Origin: Nocardia amamiensis
GTDB taxonomy: Bacteria; Actinomycetota; Actinomycetes; Mycobacteriales; Mycobacteriaceae
Direction: 5' to 3'
DNA: 64,000 nucleotides
NCBI RefSeq assembly: GCF_015477605.1
Contig: NZ_JADLQX010000028.1
Coordinates: forward strand, 1-64,000
Numbering within the stretch: the first letter of the stretch is position 1; every line of letters begins with the position of its first letter. The position numbers and the translations under genes are program-made. The notes under the pieces were generated by a model. That model was not told the DNA's origin. It saw only the letters and a program-made list of their open reading frames with translations, and ran no database searches. Positions 17,235-25,962 of this stretch are shown here, piece after piece.

Positions 17235-17786
17235 TCAGTCGGTGAGATAGCGCAGCATCACCGCGGTGTTGAAGTGCCTCGTCTCGGCCAATCGGAGCCG
17301 GATGCGGGTGTCCAGCGATGGGAACAGCGGTGTGCCGCCGCCGAGCACCACGGGCAAGAGGAACAGCTGGAACTCGTCGATGAGCCCGTGTGGCATCAGC
17401 GCGGCCGCGAGGCTCGCGCCACCGACCTCCATGACGCCATCGCCTCCAGCCTTGAGCCTGCGGACCTCCTCGACCGCGTTCTCGCTGATCAGCGTGCTGT
17501 TCCAGTGGACCTCGCTGAGCGTGCGGGAGAAGACGACCTTCGGCTTCTCCGTCCAGAGCCTGCCGAACTCACGTTCGATGCGCGGCGCGTCCTCGGGCAC
17601 GTGCGGCCAGTACTCGGCCATCAGCTCGTACAGGCGACGGCCGTGCAGCGAGACCTCGATCTCGCGGTAGCGGTCGTTGTGGAACTGGTGCAGCTCCTCG
17701 TCTGGGTTGGTCCAGTCGATGTTGCCGTCGCGGTCGTTGATGTAGCCGTCCAGGGACACGCTGAACCCGTAGATCAGTTTCCTCAT
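17235..17786 (-). CDS. dihydrofolate reductase family protein (RibD C-terminal domain)
   Basis: A 183-residue protein with the RibD-C/DHFR-like fold: KLIYGFSVSLDGYINDRDGN at the N-terminus, LHGRRLYELMAEYWP, KVVFSRTLSEVHWN, and DEFQLFLLPVVLGGGTPLF near the end. These proteins bind NADPH; most in this subgroup have unknown substrates. GGAGG precedes the ATG at 17786. Confidence 0.85.
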   Translation of the reverse strand: MRKLIYGFSVSLDGYINDRDGNIDWTNPDEELHQFHNDRYREIEVSLHGRRLYELMAEYWPHVPEDAPRIEREFGRLWTEKPKVVFSRTLSEVHWNSTLISENAVEEVRRLKAGGDGVMEVGGASLAAALMPHGLIDEFQLFLLPVVLGGGTPLFPSLDTRIRLRLAETRHFNTAVMLRYLTD

Positions 17787-18064
17787 AACCGGGTAGACCT
17801 CCTACGCGCTCGAAACTCATCGGACAAAAGAGGCAGCTTCAGGAGTGTCAAAACCTTTGTGGGTAGAGCGATCGGTGGAACGCGGTGCGAGCGTGTCTGC
17901 TCGCCCGCGCGCTGAGGTGAGCCGATTCTTTTACGCGCCCGGATCCGTTGCCGTTTCTCCCACTATCAAGGGCCGATCGACTCTCTTGCGCGGCTGGCTG
18001 AAGTCGGACACTGAAGCACGACTGGATGGAAGGCCTGTCCAGGCGCGTGACGAGAGGAAGCACA

Positions 18065-18400
18065 ATGAAGGTCGAAGACGTTCTCGCGTCGGCCAAGGAT
18101 GCCATGACGGTGCAACGGGTGTATGCCGAGCCGGTCGAACAGGACGGCACCACGCTGATCGCGGCGGCCGCCGTATCAGGCGGTGGGGGCGGCGGTGGAG
18201 GCAGCGACAAAGACGGACAGGAAGGATCTGGCGTCGGATTCGGCTTGGGCGCCAAGCCGGTGGGGGTCTACGTGCTGCGGGACGGGCGAGTGAGCTGGCA
18301 GCCGGCGATCGACGTCAATCGACTGATCACTGTGGTCGGCGTCGTTGCCGTAACGGCACTCCTCGTCGGTGCGCGTATTGCGAAGCGGGTCGTCAGGTAG
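18065..18400 (+). CDS. GerW/YtfJ family sporulation-type protein
   Basis: A 111-residue protein of the YtfJ (GerW) family: VQRVYAEPVEQDGTTLIAAA, a glycine-rich loop, GFGLGAKPVGVYVLRDGRVSW, and a C-terminal hydrophobic helix (LITVVGVVAVTALLVGA) that anchors it in the membrane. In Bacillus YtfJ is a spore protein; actinobacterial copies have no known role. GAGAGGAAG supports the ATG. The run of G at 18181-18198 encodes the Gly loop. Confidence 0.8.
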   Translation: MKVEDVLASAKDAMTVQRVYAEPVEQDGTTLIAAAAVSGGGGGGGGSDKDGQEGSGVGFGLGAKPVGVYVLRDGRVSWQPAIDVNRLITVVGVVAVTALLVGARIAKRVVR

Positions 18401-18544
18401 TCCATTCGCGAGACCTGTTCGCCAGGAGTTCCCGGAGTGCCGGGTTGCTGGCCGGCCGCGTCTCGGGACTATCGGCCCTGTCGGCGCCGGACCGCACCTG
18501 TTGAGCTGGATCCAGAAGAAAAACACCTGACGGGAGGGCACGAC

Positions 18545-19228
18545 ATGGGATGGACCCTTCCCCTGTTGGCGACGGGCGTCGCGGCCTTGGCGCTGCGGCA
18601 TCGGATGTTGCACTGGGGCGCCACCCCGGCAGAGGTGGCGGGCGAGTATCCCGGTGACATGCTGGTGCCTGCTCCTACGGGCTGCTCGACCATGGCCACG
18701 ACGCTCGAGGCACCCCCAGAGGAGGTCTGGCGCTGGCTGGTCCAGATGGGCGCCGACCGCGCCGGCTGGTACAGCTGGGATCGTCTGGACAACGGCGGTC
18801 GGCCGAGTTCGACGCGGGTCGTACCGGAATGGCAGGAGGTGCGTGAAGGTGACCGGGTCAACGCGACCGTCGACGGGCGCATGTATTTCACGGTGGCGAT
18901 CGCCGATCGCCCGACGACCTTGGTGCTGCGCAGTGATCTCGCACTGCCCAGTGGCCGCCCCTTCGACCCGCGCGGACCCCTTCCGCGGATGTTCACCCAA
19001 GGCGTATGGGGTTTCCACCTGACCGAGCTGCCCGGCGGACGCACTCGCCTGGTCGTGCGCACCATCGGACGCGATGCGCCTCGCCCTTTGATGTCGGTCG
19101 CCGATTTTCTGTTAGGCCAGCCCGCTCACTTGATCATGCAGGCCCGGCAGTTCGCCAATCTACGCCGCCGCATCCGCGCCGACGAGAACGCTCGAACCGA
19201 TCCTTCTGTACCCGATTCCACCCCGTGA
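18545..19228 (+). CDS. SRPBCC family protein
   Basis: A 227-residue protein. After a short N-terminal hydrophobic stretch it shows the START/SRPBCC ligand-binding fold (LEAPPEEVWRWLVQMGADRA, GWYSWDRLDNGGRPS, GVWGFHLTELPGGRTRLVVR). Proteins of this group bind small hydrophobic ligands. GGGAGGG precedes the ATG. Confidence 0.8.
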   Translation: MGWTLPLLATGVAALALRHRMLHWGATPAEVAGEYPGDMLVPAPTGCSTMATTLEAPPEEVWRWLVQMGADRAGWYSWDRLDNGGRPSSTRVVPEWQEVREGDRVNATVDGRMYFTVAIADRPTTLVLRSDLALPSGRPFDPRGPLPRMFTQGVWGFHLTELPGGRTRLVVRTIGRDAPRPLMSVADFLLGQPAHLIMQARQFANLRRRIRADENARTDPSVPDSTP

Positions 19229-19264
19229 GTCCGACCGCTGTCCAGAGCCCATCCGTTCATCTCG

Positions 19265-19402
19265 AGCGCGAAAGAGGTACTGGCCGAACGGCTGGCACGC
19301 GGTGACTTCGATGAGAACGGCTATCTGGCCGGATGCACTGTCCGCGTGCTCGGCATCGTCGACTTCGCCCTGCGCCGCGGACACGCCACGGCACGTCCCT
19401 GA
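19265..19402 (+). pseudogene. SHOCT-domain remnant
   Basis: The frame starts without an ATG and reads SAKEVLAERLARGDFDENGY, the SHOCT (short C-terminal) motif, then runs into a tail ending at 19402. SHOCT normally ends a larger membrane protein, so this is likely the 3' relic of one. Confidence 0.5.
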
Positions 19403-19821
19403 TCGAGGTCCGTACCCGGTGCCGGGTCGACATGGTGACCGATCGCGCCGCCGAACCCTGTCCAGCTGGCTGCGCAGCGCACGGACCGGCCACGTTGGTT
19501 CGCCAGCGATCATGTGTCATGTACGCGGCCGCCAACTCGAGAAATGGATGACCGCCGTCGAAACCGACGACATCCCCTGCAGAACAGAGCTTTTTGCGAT
19601 GGTGGACATTTACCCAGTGGTTCGCTGTGCGGGCGACGGGTTCGAGGCCGCTCGCGTGATCTGGCCATCCGACTGTGTTCCGATCGATGCCAGTGAGGGT
19701 TTCGCTGCACACTTGTTGGCACCATCCACTTCAAGCCGATCCGCGAACAGGGATGCTCGGTCTCGCAGCGCCCGAAGATCGATCGGTAGTGAGGCCGCGA
19801 AACGCGGCCCCCGGGTGAACG
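19403..19821. other. intergenic region with no supported gene
   Basis: Several short frames on both strands, none with a ribosome binding site plus family character. The lower GC of 19510-19660 may mark foreign DNA, but no transposase motif was identified. Confidence 0.35.
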
Positions 19822-20112
19822 TCAGTCGGTCGGCTGTGGTTCCTCGGACGGGGTAGGGGAGCAGCGTTGGGCGAGTCGGCGCAGGCGGAGGTGCTCGAGC
19901 CGGAGCAGTGTGACGCTGGCGACGAAGCACAGGGTGGTGGCGGTCGCGCCGAGGGCGATCCAGTCGGTGAATCCGTATCCGGCCGCGGTGAGTGTGGATG
20001 CCAGACCCACTACTCCGGCGAGGAACAGCACGATGCCGGGGATGTTGTACGGGTCGGCGAGGCTGTCGCCCGGCTTGGCGTGGTAGGGCTGGCCGGATGC
20101 CATGTCGCTCAC
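19822..20112 (-). CDS. small two-helix membrane protein, possibly UsfY-like
   Basis: A 96-residue protein: a hydrophilic start (SDMASGQPYHAKPGDSLADP), two transmembrane helices (IPGIVLFLAGVVGLASTL and WIALGATATTLCFVASVTLL) and a charged tail (RLEHLRLRRLAQ). The layout resembles mycobacterial UsfY proteins, but the match is loose. The GTG at 20112 has GGAGG at the right distance. A DosR-like box lies about 95 bases upstream, placing it in the dormancy regulon. Confidence 0.6.
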   Translation of the reverse strand: MSDMASGQPYHAKPGDSLADPYNIPGIVLFLAGVVGLASTLTAAGYGFTDWIALGATATTLCFVASVTLLRLEHLRLRRLAQRCSPTPSEEPQPTD

Positions 20113-20205
20113 GTGTTTCCTCCGATGTCGGTTCGAGCGGGCCGCGGCTGGACGGATGCCGCGGCCCGGTGATCACCGTGCCTGCCGGGGCAAACCCGTG
20201 AGCAG

Positions 20206-20219
20206 AGTCCTTCGTCCCC
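20206..20219 (-). promoter_or_regulatory. DosR-like box (GGGACGAAGGACTC)
   Basis: Read on the minus strand, the box keeps GGGAC at one half and GGAC at the other. It is 94 bases upstream of the membrane gene starting at 20112. Confidence 0.5.
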
Positions 20220-20319
20220 GGCAAGTCGGACCAAGGTCGACGGAGTCGAGGGAGGTGCCGTCGGCTGGCGGCTCGGCGCGGTGTTTCGGACGGTACGTAC
20301 CCGAAGGCAATCGGATCGT

Positions 20320-20333
20320 GGGACTTTCGGCCC
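20320..20333 (+). promoter_or_regulatory. DosR-like box (GGGACTTTCGGCCC)
   Basis: An excellent match to the known mycobacterial DosR core (GGGACT, AT-leaning centre, GNCCC). It lies about 185 bases upstream of the Rv0080-like gene. Confidence 0.7.
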
Positions 20334-20518
20334 TGGTTGCCGCGGGGATCGCGCTGTTGACATTGGAGGGTGACGGTGGCGAATCACTGTCGGGAGAGAG
20401 GTTGTCGTCTTGTGAGTTCGTCGGAGTTATTGCCACCGCCGGTCGCGCTGACCGTCAATCCACATTTCGGAGACTCCAGCGGCAGAGTCGAACTCAGAAG
20501 TTGCGGGGGTGCTGTGGA

Positions 20519-20962
20519 GTGATCGAGCAGTCGTTGAACGGTGTTGGGGATCGCGATGTCGTCGAGCTCGATCGCGCCGAGGCGATGTGGCTGCTGGAAA
20601 GTGCGCCGCTGGGGCGGGTGGTGTTCACCCGTGATGCGTTGCCCGCGATCCGTCCGGTGAATCATCTGGTGGAGGACGGTGGGGTCATCATTGTGCGTAC
20701 GCAGTTGATCTCTCGGCTTTCTTCGGCCGTGCGCGGCAATTCTCCGGTGGTGGTTGCCTATGAAGCCGACGACATCGACCCGGTACGCCGTGTCGGTTGG
20801 TCGGTCGTGGTGACGGGGTTGGCGCACACGATCACCGATCCCGACCGCATCGCCCGATATGAGCAGCTGCTGCATCCCTGGGTCGACAAGGTCATGGACA
20901 CCGTGATCGCGATCGAACCAACCATCGTCACCGGTATCAGACTTGTCGAGAAGAGAAGGTAG
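20519..20962 (+). CDS. pyridoxamine 5'-phosphate oxidase family protein (Rv0080-like)
   Basis: A 147-residue flavin/F420-binding split-barrel protein. From memory it follows the DosR-regulon protein Rv0080 almost throughout: VVELDRAEAMWLLESAPLGR, VVFTRDALPAIRPVNHLVED, VVAYEADDIDP and LLHPWVDKVMDTVIAIEP. Proteins of this fold bind FMN or F420 and may act in redox sensing or cofactor reduction; the activity is unproven. The GTG at 20519 has a weak ribosome binding site. A near-consensus DosR box lies upstream. Confidence 0.85.
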   Translation: MIEQSLNGVGDRDVVELDRAEAMWLLESAPLGRVVFTRDALPAIRPVNHLVEDGGVIIVRTQLISRLSSAVRGNSPVVVAYEADDIDPVRRVGWSVVVTGLAHTITDPDRIARYEQLLHPWVDKVMDTVIAIEPTIVTGIRLVEKRR

Positions 20963-21028
20963 CCAACCATCGGCTCGCGCTTCGACCCGCGGAGAAACTG
21001 CCGAACTGGCACATAGATCACCGAGCAG

Positions 21029-21042
21029 GGGTCCTTCGACCC
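21029..21042 (+). promoter_or_regulatory. DosR-like box (GGGTCCTTCGACCC)
   Basis: GGGTC and GACCC form perfect 5-bp arms around CTTC. The box is 37 bases upstream of the gene at 21079. Confidence 0.65.
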
Positions 21043-21078
21043 TGGCGCCGGGACGAGAGGGTTACGCATGCTGAGCCG

Positions 21079-21327
21079 GTGACCGACGCAGCCATTCTCA
21101 CCACCCATCGCAGCGACGCCGCCGAAAACCGTTGGATCGAGGTGACCGTCGACCGGCTCTGCCTCGAGTTCGGCGGTCGGGTTGCCCGGCCCTGGGTCGG
21201 CTGGGTGGTGCGGCGGTGTGTGCAGGACTTGGCCGGAAGCCCGGTCGGCGGCCTGCCCGAGCTCAGTGAACGGCTGGCGCGTCAACGTCTGCTCGATGGC
21301 AGCGACCGTGTACGGCGACAGACATGA
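21079..21327 (+). CDS. three-helix-bundle dimerisation domain protein
   Basis: An 82-residue all-helical protein: VTVDRLCLEFGGRVARPWVG then VVRRCVQDLAGSPV and LPELSERLARQRLLDG. This pattern is typical of small three-helix dimerisation proteins that accompany stress or regulator genes in Mycobacteriales. A DosR-like box is 37 bases ahead of its GTG start. Molecular role unknown. Confidence 0.65.
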   Translation: MTDAAILTTHRSDAAENRWIEVTVDRLCLEFGGRVARPWVGWVVRRCVQDLAGSPVGGLPELSERLARQRLLDGSDRVRRQT

Positions 21328-21457
21328 ACGCGGTTGTCTGCGAGCGGCAGAGCGCGCGCCGCGTGGGATCCGACTGGGGAAAGCAGGTGACGATCGGCCC
21401 TCGAGAAGCGACACAATGCCCACCCTCAGCAGGGATAGGCGGCGCGACACTGGAAGC

Positions 21458-22486
21458 ATGACCGACAGCAACGCGCGTCCTGCACCGTCCGTGCCGGATC
21501 TGCCTACGGTGGTGGCGGCGGTGGAGATGGCAAGCCGCGCCCCCTCGGTGCACAACACCCAGCCGTGGCGCTGGGAGTTCGACGACGCCGAGCTTCACCT
21601 CTACCGCGACAACGACCGGCTGCTGATCTCCGCCGACCCGCACGGCCGGCAACTGGTCATCAGCTGCGGAACGGTACTGCATCATCTGCGCACCGTGCTG
21701 GCCGCCCGCGGCTGGCACACCGATACCCAGCGCGTCCCCGACCTGTCCCACCGCCCCGAGCTGCTGGCCAGCATCAAGTTCCGGGCTTGGCCCGACCCGC
21801 CCGAGGGTGTGCTGACTCGCGCGGCGGCCATCCAGCGCCGCCGCACCGACCGGCTGCCGATGAACCCGCCACACCGGTTCGGTGATCTCGTGCACACCGC
21901 ACGGATGTTGACCAGTCCGCACGATGTCGAACTCGACGTCCTCGACGACAGCGCCCGCCCTCTGCTGGCCGCGGCCTCCGAACAAGCCGCCGCCGCCCGC
22001 CACTACGACATGGACTACCAAACCGAATTGCATTGGTGGACAGGGCATTCATTCACCACCGAAGGAGTGCCCCGCACAGCACTGGTATCCGACGCCGAGG
22101 CTGCGAGGGTACCCATCGCCCGCACCTTCCCATCCGCCCCGCATTCCCAGCGGCGCGGCGAACTCGATGACCAGGCGCGGCTGCTGGTGCTCAGCTCGAC
22201 CGGCAATACCGTCGCGGACTGGCTGCACACCGGCGAAGCGCTCTCGGCGGTACTGCTGGAATGCACCGCCCAAGGGTTGGCGACCTGCGCGCTCACCCAC
22301 ATCACCGAACTGCCAGCCGCCCGCAAGGCGATCGAGAGCGTGCTCACCAGCGCTGGTGTGCCGCAGGTCATCATCCGCGTCGGCGTCGCACCCACCGAGC
22401 CCGAACCGGGCCCGCCGACACCACGGCGCCCGGTCAGCGAGATCCTCGCCGTCCGCCGCGATCCCGGCCCGCCCCAGAACGGCTGA
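21458..22486 (+). CDS. Acg-family nitroreductase (Rv2032/Rv3131-like)
   Basis: A 342-residue member of the Acg nitroreductase family. SRAPSVHNTQPWRWEFDDAE is the signature N-terminus, followed by LHLYRDNDRLL, LVISCGTVLHHLRTVLAARG, QRRRTDRLPM and, near the end, GEALSAVLLECTAQGLATCA. Family members bind FMN in a closed pocket and may store flavin rather than reduce nitro groups; several are DosR-controlled in mycobacteria. The ATG has GGAAG upstream. It is the first of three paralogues in this window. Confidence 0.85.
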   Translation: MTDSNARPAPSVPDLPTVVAAVEMASRAPSVHNTQPWRWEFDDAELHLYRDNDRLLISADPHGRQLVISCGTVLHHLRTVLAARGWHTDTQRVPDLSHRPELLASIKFRAWPDPPEGVLTRAAAIQRRRTDRLPMNPPHRFGDLVHTARMLTSPHDVELDVLDDSARPLLAAASEQAAAARHYDMDYQTELHWWTGHSFTTEGVPRTALVSDAEAARVPIARTFPSAPHSQRRGELDDQARLLVLSSTGNTVADWLHTGEALSAVLLECTAQGLATCALTHITELPAARKAIESVLTSAGVPQVIIRVGVAPTEPEPGPPTPRRPVSEILAVRRDPGPPQNG

Positions 22487-22814
22487 TCCGATCCGAAACC
22501 GCTTCCCAAGCGGCTGGCCACTCGTGCTGCCCGAGCGGCGAGGAACAGCGACATCGAGCGCAGCGTGGCCGGTGCGCGGATTCGAGGTGGTCAGGCCCAC
22601 TTGGGGGCGAGACCGCCGACGCACCGGCCGGGAATCCTTTCGGCGAGAAGCAAGTCGGGAGTAGCCGATAAGATCGACCCAGCAGGCGCCAGAGCGATGG
22701 CCGCTATGCCGGTGTGCGGACGAATCCCGATTGGGGTAGGGGCAGGATTCCGAGACAACGCTGCCGTGGTGTCAGTTTGCCCAGCGTCGATAGCCACTCG
22801 GTCGCACAGAGCGC
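22487..22814. other. intergenic region between convergent genes
   Basis: No gene, repeat or convincing hairpin recognised. Confidence 0.4.
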
Positions 22815-23858
22815 TCAGGAAAGCTGGGCGCGCAGCAGCCACACCAGGTATGTGCCGGTGACAGCGGCCATGACGGAGGCCATGAGTAACCCGCCGCCGA
22901 TGCCGATCGCCGCGGTGAGGGCGCCGGGTTGATCGGGTTGCCACAACGGGGTGGTGAAGAGCGTGAAGACCGCCAACGCGGCGACCCAGCCCAGGGCGGT
23001 CGCCGCGACCCAGCTCCCCGCACCGGTCAGGTGGTGGCGCAGCACGAACCATTGGGCTACACCCAGCGACAGCACCATCACCACACCAGCGGCCGCCGCC
23101 GTGGGCACCACCAGCAGAGGCGGCCATCCTTTGAAGCCGTCCGAGACGACCAGCCCAACGCCGGACAACCAGGCCACCAGCGCCCCTGCCGCCGTGGCTA
23201 TGATCCAGTCGCGGCGCGAAAGTCCAGGCACCACCGCGTGCAGTATGCGCGCCTGGAACCAACCCAGTACCGTGCCCTCGACGGCACCCGCCGCCAGCAG
23301 CACCGCGACGGCCACCGCCTCGACGGCCTCGCGCACCAGCACAGCAGCCATGGCGGGTACCGCGAAACCCAGCAGCTCGCCCAAGGTGACCGTCGCGAAC
23401 CAGCGCCGCCACAACCGTTTGCCTGCTGCCGTGGCGGTGTGTTCCCGATTCTGGGCAGGATCCAGCTCGGTGACCACCAGCGGGTCGGTGCCCAAGGCGG
23501 GCATGCGGGGAAAACGGTGGCGGTAGATCGCCCATGCATCGGCGTACTCGCCGGTGCCCGGCTCGACCACCCGTGCGGTGCCCGTTTGCCAGCACCCGTC
23601 GATCCATATCGACACCTGCCCGGGTGTAGCGAAATTGCGCCACCACGACTTGGTTTCGGCTCGACCGACTCGCACGACCACCTGCTCACCGTGGCGGGCA
23701 TACGAGACCGGCAAAGCGATCCGTCGATGCGTACGGCGGGCCTCATAGCGCAGCTCTGTCAGGCCGCGTGCCAGCCTGCGCGTGATCGGGGCATGCAAGG
23801 CCGTCAGCATCGCCGAGGCTGCCCATCCCGACGTCCGATAACCGGTGATCTCTGCCAT
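22815..23858 (-). CDS. Ddn-like nitroreductase/quinone reductase domain fused to a membrane domain
   Basis: A 347-residue protein in two parts. Residues 1-115 are a deazaflavin-dependent reductase-type split barrel (LTELRYEARRTHRRIALPVS, GRAETKSWWRNFATPGQVSI). Residues about 150-345 hold six to seven transmembrane helices with a conserved SRRDWIIATAAGALVAWLSG loop. A paralogue with the same architecture lies at 62276. F420-dependent reductases of this fold act on quinones and nitro compounds; the membrane part may anchor it near menaquinone. A DosR-like box is 62 bases upstream. Confidence 0.75.
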   Translation of the reverse strand: MAEITGYRTSGWAASAMLTALHAPITRRLARGLTELRYEARRTHRRIALPVSYARHGEQVVVRVGRAETKSWWRNFATPGQVSIWIDGCWQTGTARVVEPGTGEYADAWAIYRHRFPRMPALGTDPLVVTELDPAQNREHTATAAGKRLWRRWFATVTLGELLGFAVPAMAAVLVREAVEAVAVAVLLAAGAVEGTVLGWFQARILHAVVPGLSRRDWIIATAAGALVAWLSGVGLVVSDGFKGWPPLLVVPTAAAAGVVMVLSLGVAQWFVLRHHLTGAGSWVAATALGWVAALAVFTLFTTPLWQPDQPGALTAAIGIGGGLLMASVMAAVTGTYLVWLLRAQLS

Positions 23859-24264
23859 GGTTGGTGATGATCCCGTTGTGGTCCTGGTCCACGACAGAAC
23901 CGAAGGCCATCACGTCGATGGGTCCTTCGGACTCGGACCATCCGCCCGGGCGGCGGTGCTGGGCCGGGCGGAGCGGCCGTCGCGCCCGGCGCCAGTTGTG
24001 TGTGGGTGACCGGAGGGTGAGGTCGAAGGTCATTACGGCTGGGTTTCCCTGCTCCGGGCCGAGGCAGCGTGAATGGGGCACACCAGGGCGGCAGGCCGCA
24101 CCGTGCGCTGTCCGGCGGAGCACTCAGGGCCGAAGCCGGTAGCGTGCACCTGTATTCGCTTCTGCGGCAAGGGCTGTGGATGACGATGCGATCGAGCTGG
24201 CGCACCTGCGCGGCGGCGATGGCGAGCACGTTGAAGCCGGAGTGGCGAGCCTGACGGGGTGGTA
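23859..24264. other. intergenic region with DosR-like box(es)
   Basis: Apart from the box at 23920-23933 and a weaker site near 24020-24033 (GGTCGAAGGTCATT), no gene is supported. Frames around 24170-24250 look coding-like on both strands, but none has a start and a family. Confidence 0.35.
23920..23933 (-). promoter_or_regulatory. DosR-like box (GGGTCCTTCGGACT)
   Basis: Shares GGGTCCTTCG with the box at 21029. It lies 62 bases upstream of the membrane-fused Ddn-like gene. Confidence 0.6.
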
Positions 24265-25221
24265 TCAGGACTTGACGGAGGCGAGCACTTCGGCGAGTGA
24301 TCGGCGGGGCGTCATCGGCGGCGGGTCAGCGCTGGTGGGCGGCTGACCGACCCGCAGGATGACTTGGGGGTGAGCGGTGTCGTCGAGGACGTCGTGTCGC
24401 AGCCGAGTGCGTAGTTCGGCGTTTTCGAGCGGGCCGGAGACCGGGCAGGTGGCCAGTCCGACATTGGTGGCGGTCAGCAGGACCGCGCTCATCGCCTCTC
24501 CTGCGCGGAGCCGCGCGAGCCGGTCATCGGTGATGGTGGCCAGGAGGAGAAGATCGGAATGGTCGGCTTCTGTTGTCGCATCGGCAAGGACCGCGGCCAT
24601 CGTGGCCTCGGGGATGTCGTCACCCACCCGGGCTGCCCTGATGTGGCGTGCTGCCGCTTCCTCGATGCCGCTGCAGCCTCGGATGCCGATTGCCGGATCG
24701 CTGGCTGGGGCTCCGGATGCGGACCGCGTCGCGACGGACAGTCGGTCATCGGCGCGTTCGCGAACCGGGCGAATCAGTGCACCCAGGGCCGCGGCACGCT
24801 CGGTGAGTAGCCCGAGGTAGCCGGGCGGGATGATCCAGTTGCGGTAGTTTCTGCGGTCGCTGCGCCGCTGGGTGATCGCGGCGCTCATGGCGATGTCCTG
24901 GTTGGTGGGACGATGTGCCACTGTCGTCACCGCCGCCAGATGGTCCGGATCATCCGGATTCGGCATCCGGCGTACGATCGTCGCCCATCCCAGTGCGGCG
25001 AAGGCCACCGACAAATGGTGCAACGCGGCTCCGCAGCTGAGGAGCAGATCTCGCTGTTGGATCTCGGTCCTGGGCAGCGTTCGCGTCCGATCCAGATATA
25101 GGTGCACGCTGCCCCGGTCGATCTGCCAGCGCCACGGCTGAACGTTGTGTCTCGATGGCGCGCGCAGGGCCAGTGCCAACGCGGTTTCGACGATGCTGTC
25201 GTCCGGCAGTGCGCGGTCCAT
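24265..25221 (-). CDS. Acg-family nitroreductase, second copy
   Basis: A 318-residue paralogue: LALRAPSRHNVQPWRWQIDR, LLLSCGAALHHLSVAFAALG, QRRSDRRNYRNW, and GEAMSAVLLTATNVGLATCP, ending in PMTPRRSLAEVLASVKS. It is about 20 residues shorter in the middle than the copy at 21458. The ATG at 25221 lacks a strong ribosome binding site; the frame stays open upstream only because it runs into a narJ relic. A weak DosR-like site at 25377-25390 lies about 155 bases upstream. Confidence 0.85.
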   Translation of the reverse strand: MDRALPDDSIVETALALALRAPSRHNVQPWRWQIDRGSVHLYLDRTRTLPRTEIQQRDLLLSCGAALHHLSVAFAALGWATIVRRMPNPDDPDHLAAVTTVAHRPTNQDIAMSAAITQRRSDRRNYRNWIIPPGYLGLLTERAAALGALIRPVRERADDRLSVATRSASGAPASDPAIGIRGCSGIEEAAARHIRAARVGDDIPEATMAAVLADATTEADHSDLLLLATITDDRLARLRAGEAMSAVLLTATNVGLATCPVSGPLENAELRTRLRHDVLDDTAHPQVILRVGQPPTSADPPPMTPRRSLAEVLASVKS

Positions 25222-25376
25222 GGGTGTCGTTGCCCTTCGTGGTCGAGTGGTTCCCTCCACGATCCCTCGCCGCCGGGTAGCTGGGCAGAGCACGAGGACC
25301 CCTGATGAGCGGACTTCCGTTGCCGTCGTGGCTGGGACGTTGGCGCGCACCCGCGATCTGATGGCCCGGTACGGCG

Positions 25377-25390
25377 AGGACTTTCGACCA
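25377..25390 (-). promoter_or_regulatory. weak DosR-like site (AGGACTTTCGACCA)
   Basis: Eleven of fourteen positions agree with the box at 20320. It falls inside the narJ relic, so it could be chance, but it is placed to serve the nitroreductase at 25221. Confidence 0.35.
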
Positions 25391-25439
25391 TCACCGGCGA
25401 TGCATGCTCGCCCACACGCCGATCCGGCTTCCCGCAGGC

Positions 25440-25770
25440 CGAGGCGCAGCAGTTCCACTCCCGCGCGGTGCTCGATGAGCAGTTGCGTTCCTGCCTTGGC
25501 GTCGGCGGTCGCCGCGAATTCCAGGACCACCGCCAGATGGTCGGGCAGTTCGTCGTCGCGCAGGACCAGCCCGGCGGCACGATAGATGTGTTTGAACCGC
25601 AGCAATGCCACGCCGCGCTTGCTGTGTCGCCGTAGCTGAAGTACGTCAGATACGGGCTGAATCGCTTGTGATGGTCGAAGGTGGCGACGTAGTCGGCGGC
25701 GAGGTCGACTGGATCGGTGGTTTCGGCGTGGTCGAGGAGGTCCAGTGCGGGCCATCTTGCTCCGGGACCA
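25440..25770 (-). pseudogene. narJ: narJ relic (nitrate reductase chaperone), frameshifted
   Basis: On the minus strand one frame reads LDLLDHAETTDPVDLAADYV then ATFDHHKRFSPYLTYFSYGD (about 25770-25635). After a frameshift the next frame continues with GVALLRFKHIYRAAGLVLRD, DELPDHLAVVLEFAATADAK and LLIEHRAGVELLRLGLREAG. These are the conserved core blocks of NarJ, the delta chaperone that inserts molybdenum cofactor into NarG. The N-terminal segment and C-terminus are gone and no narG, narH or narI is nearby. Confidence 0.75.
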
Positions 25771-25962
25771 GGTCGCGGCCCGGCGCGACGGATCGGATGT
25801 TCGCCGGGATATCGCCGCCGGTCGGTGTGGTGGACCCACGACACGCCGGCCACCCTGCAGCAGTCAGGAGCTGCGGTCTTTGCTCGAGGATGGGCTCCGG
25901 GGTCGGTGGCGATCTTGTTTAGTGCCGGTATCGTGCTGCTGGGGCCGTCCGTGGATGCCAGA

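Noticed and set aside
18181..18198. G-rich run suggestive of a quadruplex or repeat
   Set aside because: It lies within the GerW/YtfJ gene and encodes the expected glycine-rich loop of that family.
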